Shown here: positions 8,012-16,035 of the stretch, piece by piece
Layout: every line of letters begins with the position of its first letter
How positions within the stretch are numbered: the first letter of the stretch is position 1
Assembly (NCBI GenBank): GCA_050250955.1
Contig: JBFWNR010000010.1
Location: forward strand, 124,001 to 188,000
Reading direction: 5' to 3'
Length of the DNA: 64,000 bases
Source of the DNA: CAWAYR01 sp050250955
GTDB lineage: Bacteria > Acidobacteriota > Vicinamibacteria > Vicinamibacterales > UBA2999
Notes under the pieces: model-generated
Seen by the model: the letters and a program-made list of their open reading frames with translations, nothing else
The model's database searches: none
What the model was told of the DNA's origin: nothing
Program-made: the position numbers and the translations under genes

Positions 8012-8189
8012 GTGGTGAGCCCGGAAGGAATCGAAGCTTGGGTTCGTCGTTCAGCTAACCGGTTGACGGCGCACGACTTCTGGGTCCAGGTGCTTGATTC
8101 TGAACGGGTTAGCCGCTATTCCGTTGTCGACGGGCGTTCGCGCCCGTCGACGTGATTCGACCGCGTTCTTGGAGACATTCTGGAGACGG
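8012..8189 (+). repeat. Direct repeat R1, copy 2 (putative attL of catabolic island)
   Basis: Same 178-bp block as 3025-3202. Bases 8012-8035 equal the tRNA-Lys 3'-end core at 43164-43187, and 8170-8189 equal 43104-43123 near the integrase stop. With the intact tRNA-Lys and integrase at 42-43.2 kb, this copy is the best candidate for the left junction of a ~35-kb integrated element. It lies 30 bases from the 3' end of the HupE-like gene. Confidence 0.65.
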
Positions 8190-8218
8190 GGCCGAGAGCA
8201 ACCGATGCGACGCCAGCG

Positions 8219-9418
8219 TCAGAAGGCGCCTCGCTCGATGAGCCAGAAGACGGCGGCCGCAGCCGTCCCGGTCATGGCGACGACACGGACGACGTCGAAC
8301 GAGTGCAGACGGCTTGCCGCCAGAACGGGCACCGCGCACAGCATCGCGACCAGTTGCGCCCCTTCCACTCCGGCGTTGAAGCCGAATATGGCCAGCGCTC
8401 GAACACCGCCGCTGACCGCGAGCCCAGCCAGCGCCTCAGAGAACGCCAGGCCATGGATGGTGCCGAACGCCGCCGCTATCATCCACTCACGGGTGGCGAA
8501 GAGGGGCCGGATCGCGTGGATCGCCGTCACCAGCACGGTGGCGGCGACCGCCATCTCGATGGCCTGCCGCGGCATGGGCACGAGACCGCCGGCGCCGATC
8601 AGCAAGGCGGCCGAGTGCCCGAGTGTGAACGCCAGACTGATCGCGAGAAACCGCCGGGCTGCATAGCTCCATCCCTGGAACAGCGACCAGCGGCCATCGA
8701 CGGCCCGTAACGGGGCGACGAACAGCAGCGTGAGCAGGAAGGCCAGATGATCGATCCCCACGATCACGTGCCGGAACCCCAGGCCGACGGTCGCAAGCAC
8801 CCCCCGCCACACACTGCCCGGCGCCACCGAGATCTCAAGCGGCGGGATACGGTTGTTCGAAAAGTCGTAGCGGACGACTCCCCAGTCGCCGGCAGGTTCC
8901 GCGCCGAGCGCGCCAGCGCGAAAGTCCTGGACCACCTGTACGACGGCGAAGTGATTGGGCACGCGGTGGATTACCGCGTCGTAACCCAGCGTGAACTCGC
9001 GACCCGTGAATGTAAGCGTTGGATCGGCGGCGACTCGTATGCGGAGTATCTGATACAGACCGACGGTGTCATCGCGTCTCTCGCTGACGGACATCTCCTC
9101 GACAGCCAGCGGCTGCGCGACACCGTCGGTGGACCGGACGATGCAGTGTTCGAGGAAATACGCGGCGACGGCTGAACGGTGGGGTTCGGCAGAGAGGTCG
9201 GCGGTTCCCGGAACGGAGGCGGGAAGCGCCAGCCTCAGCTCAGGAATCGGCACCTCGATATCGAAACGGGTGCGCGCGTCGTCCAACGTGATCGAGATCA
9301 CCGTGCCTGGCAACGGGTGAGCCTGGGCCGTCGGCACCATCCACAGCGCGACTGCGACAAGGAATGGAAGCATACTGTTCGTGGGCCTGGACACCATGAC
9401 CGGCACGCGGAATCGCAC
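8219..9418 (-). CDS. HupE/UreJ-like membrane protein
   Basis: 399 residues. A signal segment (about 15-33) is followed by a periplasmic domain of ~190 residues, then six or seven hydrophobic segments carrying GIDHLAFLLTLLFV, FTLGHSAALLIG and FGTIHGLAFSEAL. The His-containing intramembrane motifs (GxDH, TxGHS, xxHG) are the signature of the HupE/UreJ_2 family. Members are proposed metal or small-ligand permeases, with little proof. It lies 21 bases downstream of the DUF3500 gene, so both are probably one unit. Confidence 0.8.
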   Translation of the reverse strand: MRFRVPVMVSRPTNSMLPFLVAVALWMVPTAQAHPLPGTVISITLDDARTRFDIEVPIPELRLALPASVPGTADLSAEPHRSAVAAYFLEHCIVRSTDGVAQPLAVEEMSVSERRDDTVGLYQILRIRVAADPTLTFTGREFTLGYDAVIHRVPNHFAVVQVVQDFRAGALGAEPAGDWGVVRYDFSNNRIPPLEISVAPGSVWRGVLATVGLGFRHVIVGIDHLAFLLTLLFVAPLRAVDGRWSLFQGWSYAARRFLAISLAFTLGHSAALLIGAGGLVPMPRQAIEMAVAATVLVTAIHAIRPLFATREWMIAAAFGTIHGLAFSEALAGLAVSGGVRALAIFGFNAGVEGAQLVAMLCAVPVLAASRLHSFDVVRVVAMTGTAAAAVFWLIERGAF

Positions 9419-9439
9419 GTTGACTGAACCCTGGCGCGG

Positions 9440-10567
9440 CTACCGGTGCCCCCCGTAGTCGGCCTTCCGGTCCCGCCAGACGGAGTGGGGATGGACGCCC
9501 GGCAGTGATCGTCCGGGCTGCATCGACAGCTCGATCCATACCGACGGTCCATCGATACGGACGTAGTCGTTTTCGGCATTGACCGCCGTGGTGCCGGAGT
9601 AGGCCACGAACGTCTCGGGGAGTTCGGTGCGATAGCGGGCGAGAATCGTCGCCGCGTCGGGCGGATCGACGTCGCCGACATAGGTCTCGATGGCGCGCAG
9701 CACGAGGGCCTGAGTCGCCTCGTTGAGGTCACCGACCCGCAGGCCGGCCCGCAGGCTGGGGAAATTGTCGTCGCGTTGCGGTCCGACGATGATGTCGGTA
9801 TAGGTCTGCGGCAACCGTGCCTGGGCTTGCTCGGCGGCACCGAACGCGGCCAGCATCGCGGCGAACGCCGACTGCTCCTGCGCCATCGGCGCATTCTCCC
9901 GTCCGTTCTCCCGGAACGTCGTGAAGGGCTCGACGCCCCGGAACGACGGTGTCGCGCCGACCAGGGCCCCGTCGGTGAAGGTGCTGGCGAAGGCCAGGTG
10001 ATGCCCGCCGAAGTAGAGCTGCCACGTGCCGCGGGCAGCCGGAGTGCCGAGAAACGCGATCTGGAAATTGCCGGAGGCAAACCCGACGTCTTGGGTGTTG
10101 TTCTTGAGAAAGTCGTCAGCGTTGAGGATCTGTTCGATCTCGTCGTAGCCCTCATTGGCTGCGACCCCGGCTGCGGCTTTCAGCAGCGCCTTGACGACGC
10201 CGCGTTGCGCGGGCGAGAACTCCGCGAGCGTGACGCCGACCCGGTCGCGATAGCCCATCGGGGGGAAGTTGCTCCAGCGCTTCGCATCGGCGACGCGGTA
10301 GGGCAGTTGCAGCCTGGCGAGGAGCGCCGTATCGAGCGTCTGATCCTTGGTGAGTAGGTCTGCCAGGCAGACGAGCCGGGCGTGGCCCTCCGCCGATTGG
10401 CAGGCGCGATCAGCGGCCGCGGAGTCAACCGCCGCGAGCGGCGTGCTGTTGTTCGTGTAGTAGGCGGGAAGCCCGCCACCAGGTCCGCCGCGCCCTCGCT
10501 GCAGCGCGAACAGCGTCGCGCCCGCCACCACGAGAACCACTCCGACTCCGATCAAACGTCTGTGCAT
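9440..10567 (-). CDS. Secreted DUF3500 protein
   Basis: 375 residues from the second methionine (MHRRLIGVG), which gives a normal N-terminal membrane or signal segment; an upstream ATG at 10600 adds 11 residues without benefit. The core includes GTWQLYFGGHHLAFASTF and ends with SLPGVHPHSVWRDRKADYGG, both typical of DUF3500. The biochemical role of DUF3500 is not established. The gene is often found beside HupE-like genes, as here. Confidence 0.8.
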   Translation of the reverse strand: MHRRLIGVGVVLVVAGATLFALQRGRGGPGGGLPAYYTNNSTPLAAVDSAAADRACQSAEGHARLVCLADLLTKDQTLDTALLARLQLPYRVADAKRWSNFPPMGYRDRVGVTLAEFSPAQRGVVKALLKAAAGVAANEGYDEIEQILNADDFLKNNTQDVGFASGNFQIAFLGTPAARGTWQLYFGGHHLAFASTFTDGALVGATPSFRGVEPFTTFRENGRENAPMAQEQSAFAAMLAAFGAAEQAQARLPQTYTDIIVGPQRDDNFPSLRAGLRVGDLNEATQALVLRAIETYVGDVDPPDAATILARYRTELPETFVAYSGTTAVNAENDYVRIDGPSVWIELSMQPGRSLPGVHPHSVWRDRKADYGGHR

Positions 10568-10786
10568 GCTCGTCGCTCCGCGATCGTCGTGCCTACCCAC
10601 TCTACGACGGGCTTGCGCGGTCCGTGTACGACGTCGAGCCCACGCTCAGGCCGTGGAGCGAATGTCACCGAAATGTCGCACGTCGAGTCGGAGTCTCGCC
10701 GAGATCGATGGATCACGGCCTCGAATCGTCCGGCAGGGTGAGTCCTACCTGTCGGCCGCTCGTCACTCGCCGACGCGACCAACGGC

Positions 10787-10816
10787 GTTTATCGCACGAT
10801 AGAAACTATTCATGGT
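10787..10816 (+). promoter_or_regulatory. Recurrent motif, site 1 (candidate LysR operator)
   Basis: GTTTATCGCACGATAGAAAC followed by TATTCATGGT. It matches sites at 15861 and 29121 through the core ATCG-N4-ATA-N-A-N-A-N-TAT, agreeing at about 22-23 of 30 positions with site 3. It lies 40 bases upstream of the secreted amidohydrolase start, in the 288-base divergent gap with the DUF3500 gene. An A+T-rich island with a partial ATA-N5-TAT dyad fits a promoter-proximal activator site. Confidence 0.5.
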
Positions 10817-10855
10817 CTCGTCCCAGACACAGGTTGGTATGCTCCGTCAACCGCT

Positions 10856-12181
10856 GTGCGGAACACCAACTTGCTCCGAACGGTATGCGCCTTGGTGGCG
10901 ACCGGCGCCGGCATGCTCGCGTTCGCGGACAGTCCGGCCACCACGTCGGGCGCCCAACCGTCGCTCGACGGACGTCGCCTGGCGCTGACCGGCGCCCGAG
11001 TGATTGATGGGACCGGCCGCGCTCCCATCGAGAACGCCGCGATTGTCGTCAGCGATGGCCGAATCTCGGCCGTTGGTCCGGCCAGCGAGGTGACGATTCC
11101 GGCGGGAGTGCCGCGGATCGACCTGCCGGGCCGGACCATCATGCCTGGCCTGGTGAACGCTCATGGCCATCTCGACGCCGGCCCGCCCGAGTTGCCGGTC
11201 CGCGAACGCCTGGCACGGCAGCTCGAGCTGTACGCTGACTACGGCGTCACGACGGTCGCGGTGCTCGGCACCGAACCTGACGCCCTCGCTGACACGCTGG
11301 CCATCCGCGATGAAACGCGTGACAAGCCACGCCACGCTGCGCGCCTCTACGTCGCCGGACCCAGTCTGCGCCGGCTGAAGTCGGAGGACGACGCCCGAGC
11401 GCGGGTGAACGCGTACGCCGATCAGAAGGTCGACGTCGTGAAAATGCACATCGCGGGCAATGCCAACGACACGCCCCCGCACGTCTATGCGGCGCTCATC
11501 GACGAGGCCCACAAGCGCGGCCTCCGCGTCGCCGCTCATTTCTACTATCTCGAGGACGCCCGTGGTCTGCTCGACGCAGGCGTCGACGTCCTGGCGCACA
11601 GCGTACGGGACCAGGACGTCGATGCTGCGTTGATCGCCAAGATCAAGTCTCGCGGCGTCGGCTACATCCCGACGCTGACCCGGGATCTGGCCCAGTTCGT
11701 GTACGAGACGACCCCGCCGTTCTTCGCCGACCCGTTCTTTCTCCGACATCGCGACCTCTACCAGACCGAGATGGCAGAGCTGGCGGACCCGGCGTATCAG
11801 CAGCAGGTCAGGGCCGAACCGGGAATCCAGAAGGACCAGGACGCGCTCAATCAGGCGATGCGCAACCTGAAACTCCTGTCGGCCGCAGGTGTGACGGTCG
11901 CCATGGGCACGGACAGCGGCACCAATCGTGGACAGTGGCAGGGATACTTCGAGCACGTCGAGCTCGAGATGATGGTCACGGCGGGGCTGACGCCGATGGC
12001 CGCCCTGGTGGCGGCGACGGGTCACGCCGCTCAGGTCGTGGCACCCGGCGCTGAAATCGGCACCGTCGAGTCGGGCAAGTGGGCCGACCTCCTGGTGTTG
12101 ACCGCCAATCCCCTCGACGACATCACGAACACTCGACGCATCGACTCGGTCTACATCGCCGGTCAGCGCCTGCCCCGATAG
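10856..12181 (+). CDS. Secreted metal-dependent amidohydrolase (imidazolonepropionase-like)
   Basis: 441 residues from GTG 10856. A signal peptide (about 1-30) precedes a COG1228-type amidohydrolase. Metal and catalytic residues are visible: HGH in MPGLVNAHGHLD, Lys in DVVKMHIAG, His in RVAAHFYYL and DVLAHSV, and Asp in MGTDSG. It ends with the small beta domain (GKWADLLVLTANPL). Relatives cleave cyclic amides, dipeptides or lactones; the substrate is open. It lies downstream of regulatory site 1 and begins a same-strand run of three secreted proteins. Confidence 0.85.
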   Translation: MRNTNLLRTVCALVATGAGMLAFADSPATTSGAQPSLDGRRLALTGARVIDGTGRAPIENAAIVVSDGRISAVGPASEVTIPAGVPRIDLPGRTIMPGLVNAHGHLDAGPPELPVRERLARQLELYADYGVTTVAVLGTEPDALADTLAIRDETRDKPRHAARLYVAGPSLRRLKSEDDARARVNAYADQKVDVVKMHIAGNANDTPPHVYAALIDEAHKRGLRVAAHFYYLEDARGLLDAGVDVLAHSVRDQDVDAALIAKIKSRGVGYIPTLTRDLAQFVYETTPPFFADPFFLRHRDLYQTEMAELADPAYQQQVRAEPGIQKDQDALNQAMRNLKLLSAAGVTVAMGTDSGTNRGQWQGYFEHVELEMMVTAGLTPMAALVAATGHAAQVVAPGAEIGTVESGKWADLLVLTANPLDDITNTRRIDSVYIAGQRLPR

Positions 12182-12263
12182 CGGTGCCGGTGCCAGGCGA
12201 GCGCGAATCGAGGTCGGGTGTGTCGACAGGCCAACGAAGAGAATCTGCTAACGAGAGCCAAGC

Positions 12264-13418
12264 ATGAAGATCGCCGTCCTGTTTCTGTTGAGCGCTGCGG
12301 CGCTGCTGGCGCAGACGTCGCAGCTCGGTGGGCCACCCTGCCAGACCTGTGCCGCAACCTACATCTCGACGGACGAGTTCAAGGCTTACGTCGACCGTGC
12401 GATCGCCAATCGCCTGATCGATCAGCAGGTGCGCGCCGTTGACGTCGGAGCCACCAACCTCGGCATCGGCATCGTCTACCGGGGGACGCAGGCCAGCGAG
12501 GCCAACATCGCCGAGCACGACCTGATCGGCGAGCTGTACTACATCCTCGAAGGCTCGGCCACGCTGGTCCTCGGCGCCGATCTCGTCGGCCTCGAGCGCC
12601 GGCCGGCGACATCGAAGACCGTGCGGGTGCAGAATGGCCCGGGCAACAACGCGGCGTCGATGCGCGATCCGGTCAGCTACAGGTTGACCGCTGGCGACGT
12701 GGCGTTCATCCCGGCTGGCACCGGGCATCAGTTCGCGGCGGTCGATCAGCCCATCACCTATCTGATGGTCCGTTTCGATCCCGACAAGATCGTCCCCTTG
12801 AAGAGCGCCGCCGAGTCCGCCGCCGATTTGAAGACAACGGGCGTCGAGACACCGGAGGAGCAGAAGCGCGAGGCCGTGAAGTTCGCCCATCTCGGTAAGG
12901 ACTACGAGCCATCCTGCCGCCTGTGTCCCGGCACCCACGTCGCCTGGAGCGAGGTCCTGGCGTACGAATGGCGGGCGCGCGCGACGGGTGACGTGAATCA
13001 ACAGATCCGCGCCGTGGACTTCGGCAAGCTCAATGTCGGAGCAGGGATCAGCCGCCGCGGTCGGGTGACCGAGCCGGGGACAGTCGTCGCCCACGATCGG
13101 GTCAGCCAGGTGCTCCACGTGATTGACGGGTCCGCGACCTTGGAGGTCGGCTCGGATCTGATCGGCGCGCGCCCACAGGGCCCGGATGCGTCCGCTGACC
13201 GGCTCTTGAACGGGCCGGGGCGCACTGCGGACAGCATCGGCGGGAGTGCCAGCTATCAACTCAACAAAGGTGACGTTGTCGTCATTCCGGCGGGCACTGG
13301 ATACCGATTCGTGCGTATCGACGATCACGTCACTTATCTGGCTGTGCGCGTCGACCCTGACAAGGTGACGCCGCTGAAGTCCCAGGCCGAATCGCAGCTG
13401 GTTCTGGCGACGCGATGA
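12264..13418 (+). CDS. Secreted double-cupin protein
   Basis: 384 residues with a clear signal peptide (residues 1-16, ending LLAQ). Two cupin barrels follow, each with the motif pair: GELYYILEGSATLVLG then GDVAFIPAGTGHQF in the first, VLHVIDGSATLEVGSDL then GDVVVIPAGTGYRF in the second. In the second domain the His of motif 2 is Tyr, so its metal site may be lost. Two CxxC pairs occur (CQTC near 31, CRLC near 217). No specific reaction is assigned. The partner downstream is an NHL propeller, an arrangement seen three times in this locus. Confidence 0.8.
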   Translation: MKIAVLFLLSAAALLAQTSQLGGPPCQTCAATYISTDEFKAYVDRAIANRLIDQQVRAVDVGATNLGIGIVYRGTQASEANIAEHDLIGELYYILEGSATLVLGADLVGLERRPATSKTVRVQNGPGNNAASMRDPVSYRLTAGDVAFIPAGTGHQFAAVDQPITYLMVRFDPDKIVPLKSAAESAADLKTTGVETPEEQKREAVKFAHLGKDYEPSCRLCPGTHVAWSEVLAYEWRARATGDVNQQIRAVDFGKLNVGAGISRRGRVTEPGTVVAHDRVSQVLHVIDGSATLEVGSDLIGARPQGPDASADRLLNGPGRTADSIGGSASYQLNKGDVVVIPAGTGYRFVRIDDHVTYLAVRVDPDKVTPLKSQAESQLVLATR

Positions 13419-13500
13419 GCGCCGCGGCCGCGCGCGGTGCAACGGTGCCTGCCCGTGGGTCCGGGCTGTCTGTCCGATGAATCAGCCAGAGGGAGAGCGA

Positions 13501-14775
13501 ATGACGACGCTGCCGACAGGGCGGGTGGTGTGGAGGTTCCTACTCGTCGCGACGCTGATGGCGTTCGCGCAGTGCGCGCCAACGCCGGCGGGCGTCAACG
13601 AGGACCGTGCCGCCGCCAGCGGAGCGTCGGCCGACCGCGGTCAAGCGCCAGTCTTCGAGGTCGATCCATTCTGGCCAAAGCCGTTGCCGAACCACTGGAT
13701 TCTGGGTTCGACGGTCGGTCTGTCGGTCGATCCGGACGACAACGTCTGGATCATCCATCGCCCGAATACCGTCGACGACAACTTTCGCGCCGCCGACATC
13801 CTGGTCGGTGACGCCGGCGCCGCCGACGAAGAGTCGTTGCCGGGGTCGGTCGGGGGGCCTGCGGTGAAGACACCCGTCGGCGAATGCTGCAGCGTCGCAC
13901 CGCCGGTACTGGTCTTCAACCAGGCAGGAGAGCTCGTGGCGTCCTGGGGCGGTCCAGGCGAGGGCTACGATTGGCCCGACAACAACCACGGTATCACCGT
14001 GGATAGAGAGCGCAACGTGTGGTTGGCCGGAAACGGCGATCGCGACACACAGATCCTGAAGTTCACCAGCCAAGGGCGCTTCCTGCTCCAGATCGGCACG
14101 CATGGGGTCCACAACGGCAGTAACGACACGGCGAACATGTGGAAGCCCAGCAAGGTCGTGCACGATGAGGCGGCCGGGGAGGTCTACGTCTCGGACGGCT
14201 ACGGCAATCGACGGGTAGTCGTGTTCGACAGCCGGACGGGCGCCTACAAACGGCATTGGGGCGCCTACGGAGCGCGCCCCAGCGACGACCGCATGCCGTC
14301 CTACGATGCTGCGGCGGCGCCTTCGAAGCAGTTCAGCACGGTGCACTGCGTGGTGATCGCTGAGGATGGTCTCGTCTACGTCTGCGACCGGGTCAACGAC
14401 AGGATCCAGGTGTTCCGGAAAGACGGAACCTTCGTCAAGGAAGCGCGGTTCGAGCCCGACACGTACCGCTCGGGCTCTGTCTGGGACCTGGCGCTATCGC
14501 ATGATCCGGGTCAGGCCTATCTCTTCGTCGCCAACGGCGTCAACCAGCGGATCGCGATCCTGGATCGGGAGACGCTCGAACCTTTGACGTCGTTCGGCGA
14601 TGGCGGCAGACAACCCGGGCAGTTCTACGGCGTCCACAATCTGGCGGTGGACTCCCGCGGGAACGTCTACGCGACCGAGACGTATTCGGGCGCACGCCTG
14701 CAGCGGTTCCGTTACAAGGGCATCGGGCCGGTCGTGTCGACGGGACAGGGCGTGGTCTGGCCCGGGGAGCGCTAG
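13501..14775 (+). CDS. Secreted NHL/SMP-30-like beta-propeller
   Basis: 424 residues from ATG 13501, chosen because GAGGGAGAG lies 3-11 bases upstream; the ATG at 13477 has no such site. An N-terminal signal segment ends at AQC, possibly lipidated though the lipobox is imperfect. NHL-type blades repeat as GLSVDPDDNVWIIHRP, GITVDRERNVWLAGNGD, VYVSDGYGNRRVVVF and YVCDRVNDRIQVF. Such six-bladed propellers include peptidyl-amidating lyase-like and lactonase-like enzymes and ligand binders. It is clearly paralogous to the propeller at 27819. Its stop abuts that of the convergent LysR gene. Confidence 0.8.
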   Translation: MTTLPTGRVVWRFLLVATLMAFAQCAPTPAGVNEDRAAASGASADRGQAPVFEVDPFWPKPLPNHWILGSTVGLSVDPDDNVWIIHRPNTVDDNFRAADILVGDAGAADEESLPGSVGGPAVKTPVGECCSVAPPVLVFNQAGELVASWGGPGEGYDWPDNNHGITVDRERNVWLAGNGDRDTQILKFTSQGRFLLQIGTHGVHNGSNDTANMWKPSKVVHDEAAGEVYVSDGYGNRRVVVFDSRTGAYKRHWGAYGARPSDDRMPSYDAAAAPSKQFSTVHCVVIAEDGLVYVCDRVNDRIQVFRKDGTFVKEARFEPDTYRSGSVWDLALSHDPGQAYLFVANGVNQRIAILDRETLEPLTSFGDGGRQPGQFYGVHNLAVDSRGNVYATETYSGARLQRFRYKGIGPVVSTGQGVVWPGER

Positions 14776-15696
14776 CTACTTGGTCTGCGACAGCACCGCG
14801 GACTGCTGCCCGGCGGCCCACTTCCATTCTTTCAGCAAGTCGCGGAGGTGGGCCGCGGCGGGCACCAGCCGCGGGCTCTCGCGGAACACGACGTCGATCG
14901 GTCGTCGAATGTCGAATCCGGCGACGGGAACCGAGGCCAGACGGGCGGCGTCGAGATCGGACTGCACCACGCTGAACGGCACAATCGCCACGCCGCTGCC
15001 GGCCGCCACGAACTGCTTGATGGTCTCCCAATTCCACAGTTCGCCGAAGACGTGGAACGGGGTGTCGTGCTGGTCGAACACGTCGCGCACCTGACTCAAC
15101 GTCGCCGACTGCAGATTGTGGATGAAGAACCGCTGCGCGCTCAGATCGCGCACATGCAGCTGTGCCTTCTTGCGGAGCGGGCTGTCGAGGGCGACGATGA
15201 GGACGAGCGGTTCGGTGAACAGTGTTTCGGAGCTGAGCCCCTTGCGGTCGCGCTGGCGAAGGCCGAAGCCCAGGTCGGCGCGGCGTTCGGAGATGACCGT
15301 GGCGATCTCGTCGATGTGGCAGAGCCGGGTCTCGATCTTGACGTCGGGAAAGCGTCGGTGGAACTCCCCGAGCGGCGCCGGCAGCAGGTACTGCGCCACC
15401 GACGCATGGGCGGCGATCCTGACCCGTCCCCTGGTTGTCGATGCGAACTCCCGTGCGGTGCGCTGCAGTTCGTCGCGAAGGGCGATGAGCTGGCGACTGT
15501 GCTCGAGCAACTCCAGTCCAGCTGCTGTCAGTTCGCACTCCTGATCGCGGACCACCAGCTCGACCCCGAGCTCCTCCTCCAGCTTCCGGATCGCGACGCT
15601 CACGGCGGCCTGCGATCGGAAGACACGTTCGCCGGCGCGTGTGAAGCTGCCTTCCTTGGCGACCGCGAGGAAACTCTCGAGCTGGTAGAACTCCAT
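14776..15696 (-). CDS. LysR-family transcriptional regulator
   Basis: 306 residues from ATG 15696, giving the canonical LysR start (MEFYQLESFLAVAKEGSFTR). The winged HTH spans 1-60 and the effector domain 90-295, with GRVRIAAHASVAQYLLP opening the first lobe. It is divergent from the ThDP-decarboxylase operon, the usual layout for a LysR that activates a catabolic operon in response to a pathway metabolite. The shared 339-base gap holds candidate operator site 2. The inducer is unknown. Confidence 0.9.
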   Translation of the reverse strand: MEFYQLESFLAVAKEGSFTRAGERVFRSQAAVSVAIRKLEEELGVELVVRDQECELTAAGLELLEHSRQLIALRDELQRTAREFASTTRGRVRIAAHASVAQYLLPAPLGEFHRRFPDVKIETRLCHIDEIATVISERRADLGFGLRQRDRKGLSSETLFTEPLVLIVALDSPLRKKAQLHVRDLSAQRFFIHNLQSATLSQVRDVFDQHDTPFHVFGELWNWETIKQFVAAGSGVAIVPFSVVQSDLDAARLASVPVAGFDIRRPIDVVFRESPRLVPAAAHLRDLLKEWKWAAGQQSAVLSQTK

Positions 15697-15860
15697 CGCA
15701 ACCGGATACTGTACTCGATTCCACCTCCTCACCTGAGGGTCGCCATGCGGCCAAGGTGGGTCGCCGAGCGGTGCCGCGTCGGCTCCTGGCTGCGGCGGGT
15801 GGCTTGCCCCGCCGCCGGCTCGCCGCCTGGTGCCGCCCAGGCGCCCAGGTGATTAACGGG

Positions 15861-15890
15861 GTGAATCGCGCCATAAACACTATGCGTTGG
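15861..15890 (+). promoter_or_regulatory. Recurrent motif, site 2, in LysR/decarboxylase divergent region
   Basis: GTGAATCGCGCCATAAACAC followed by TATGCGTTGG. It shares the core ATCG-N4-ATA-N-A-N-A-N-TAT with sites 1 and 3. It is central in the 15697-16035 gap, 146 bases before the decarboxylase start and 165 before the LysR start, where a LysR protein would control both. Nothing else stands out in that gap. Confidence 0.55.
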
Positions 15891-16035
15891 ACTTCGCCCA
15901 GGGTGACGACTACCTTCACGTGGGACCCGCACCACTGCCACTGCGAAGACGTCTCACGCAACCCACGACCATGCCGTCTGCGCGCTTCGACACCGACTCT
16001 CCCTGGCCTCGTTCGGCCAAATCACGGAATCCGCG

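Noticed and set aside
14540..15961. 473-codon minus-strand frame covering the LysR region
   Set aside because: It is in another frame from the LysR protein, Arg-rich and without recognisable domains.
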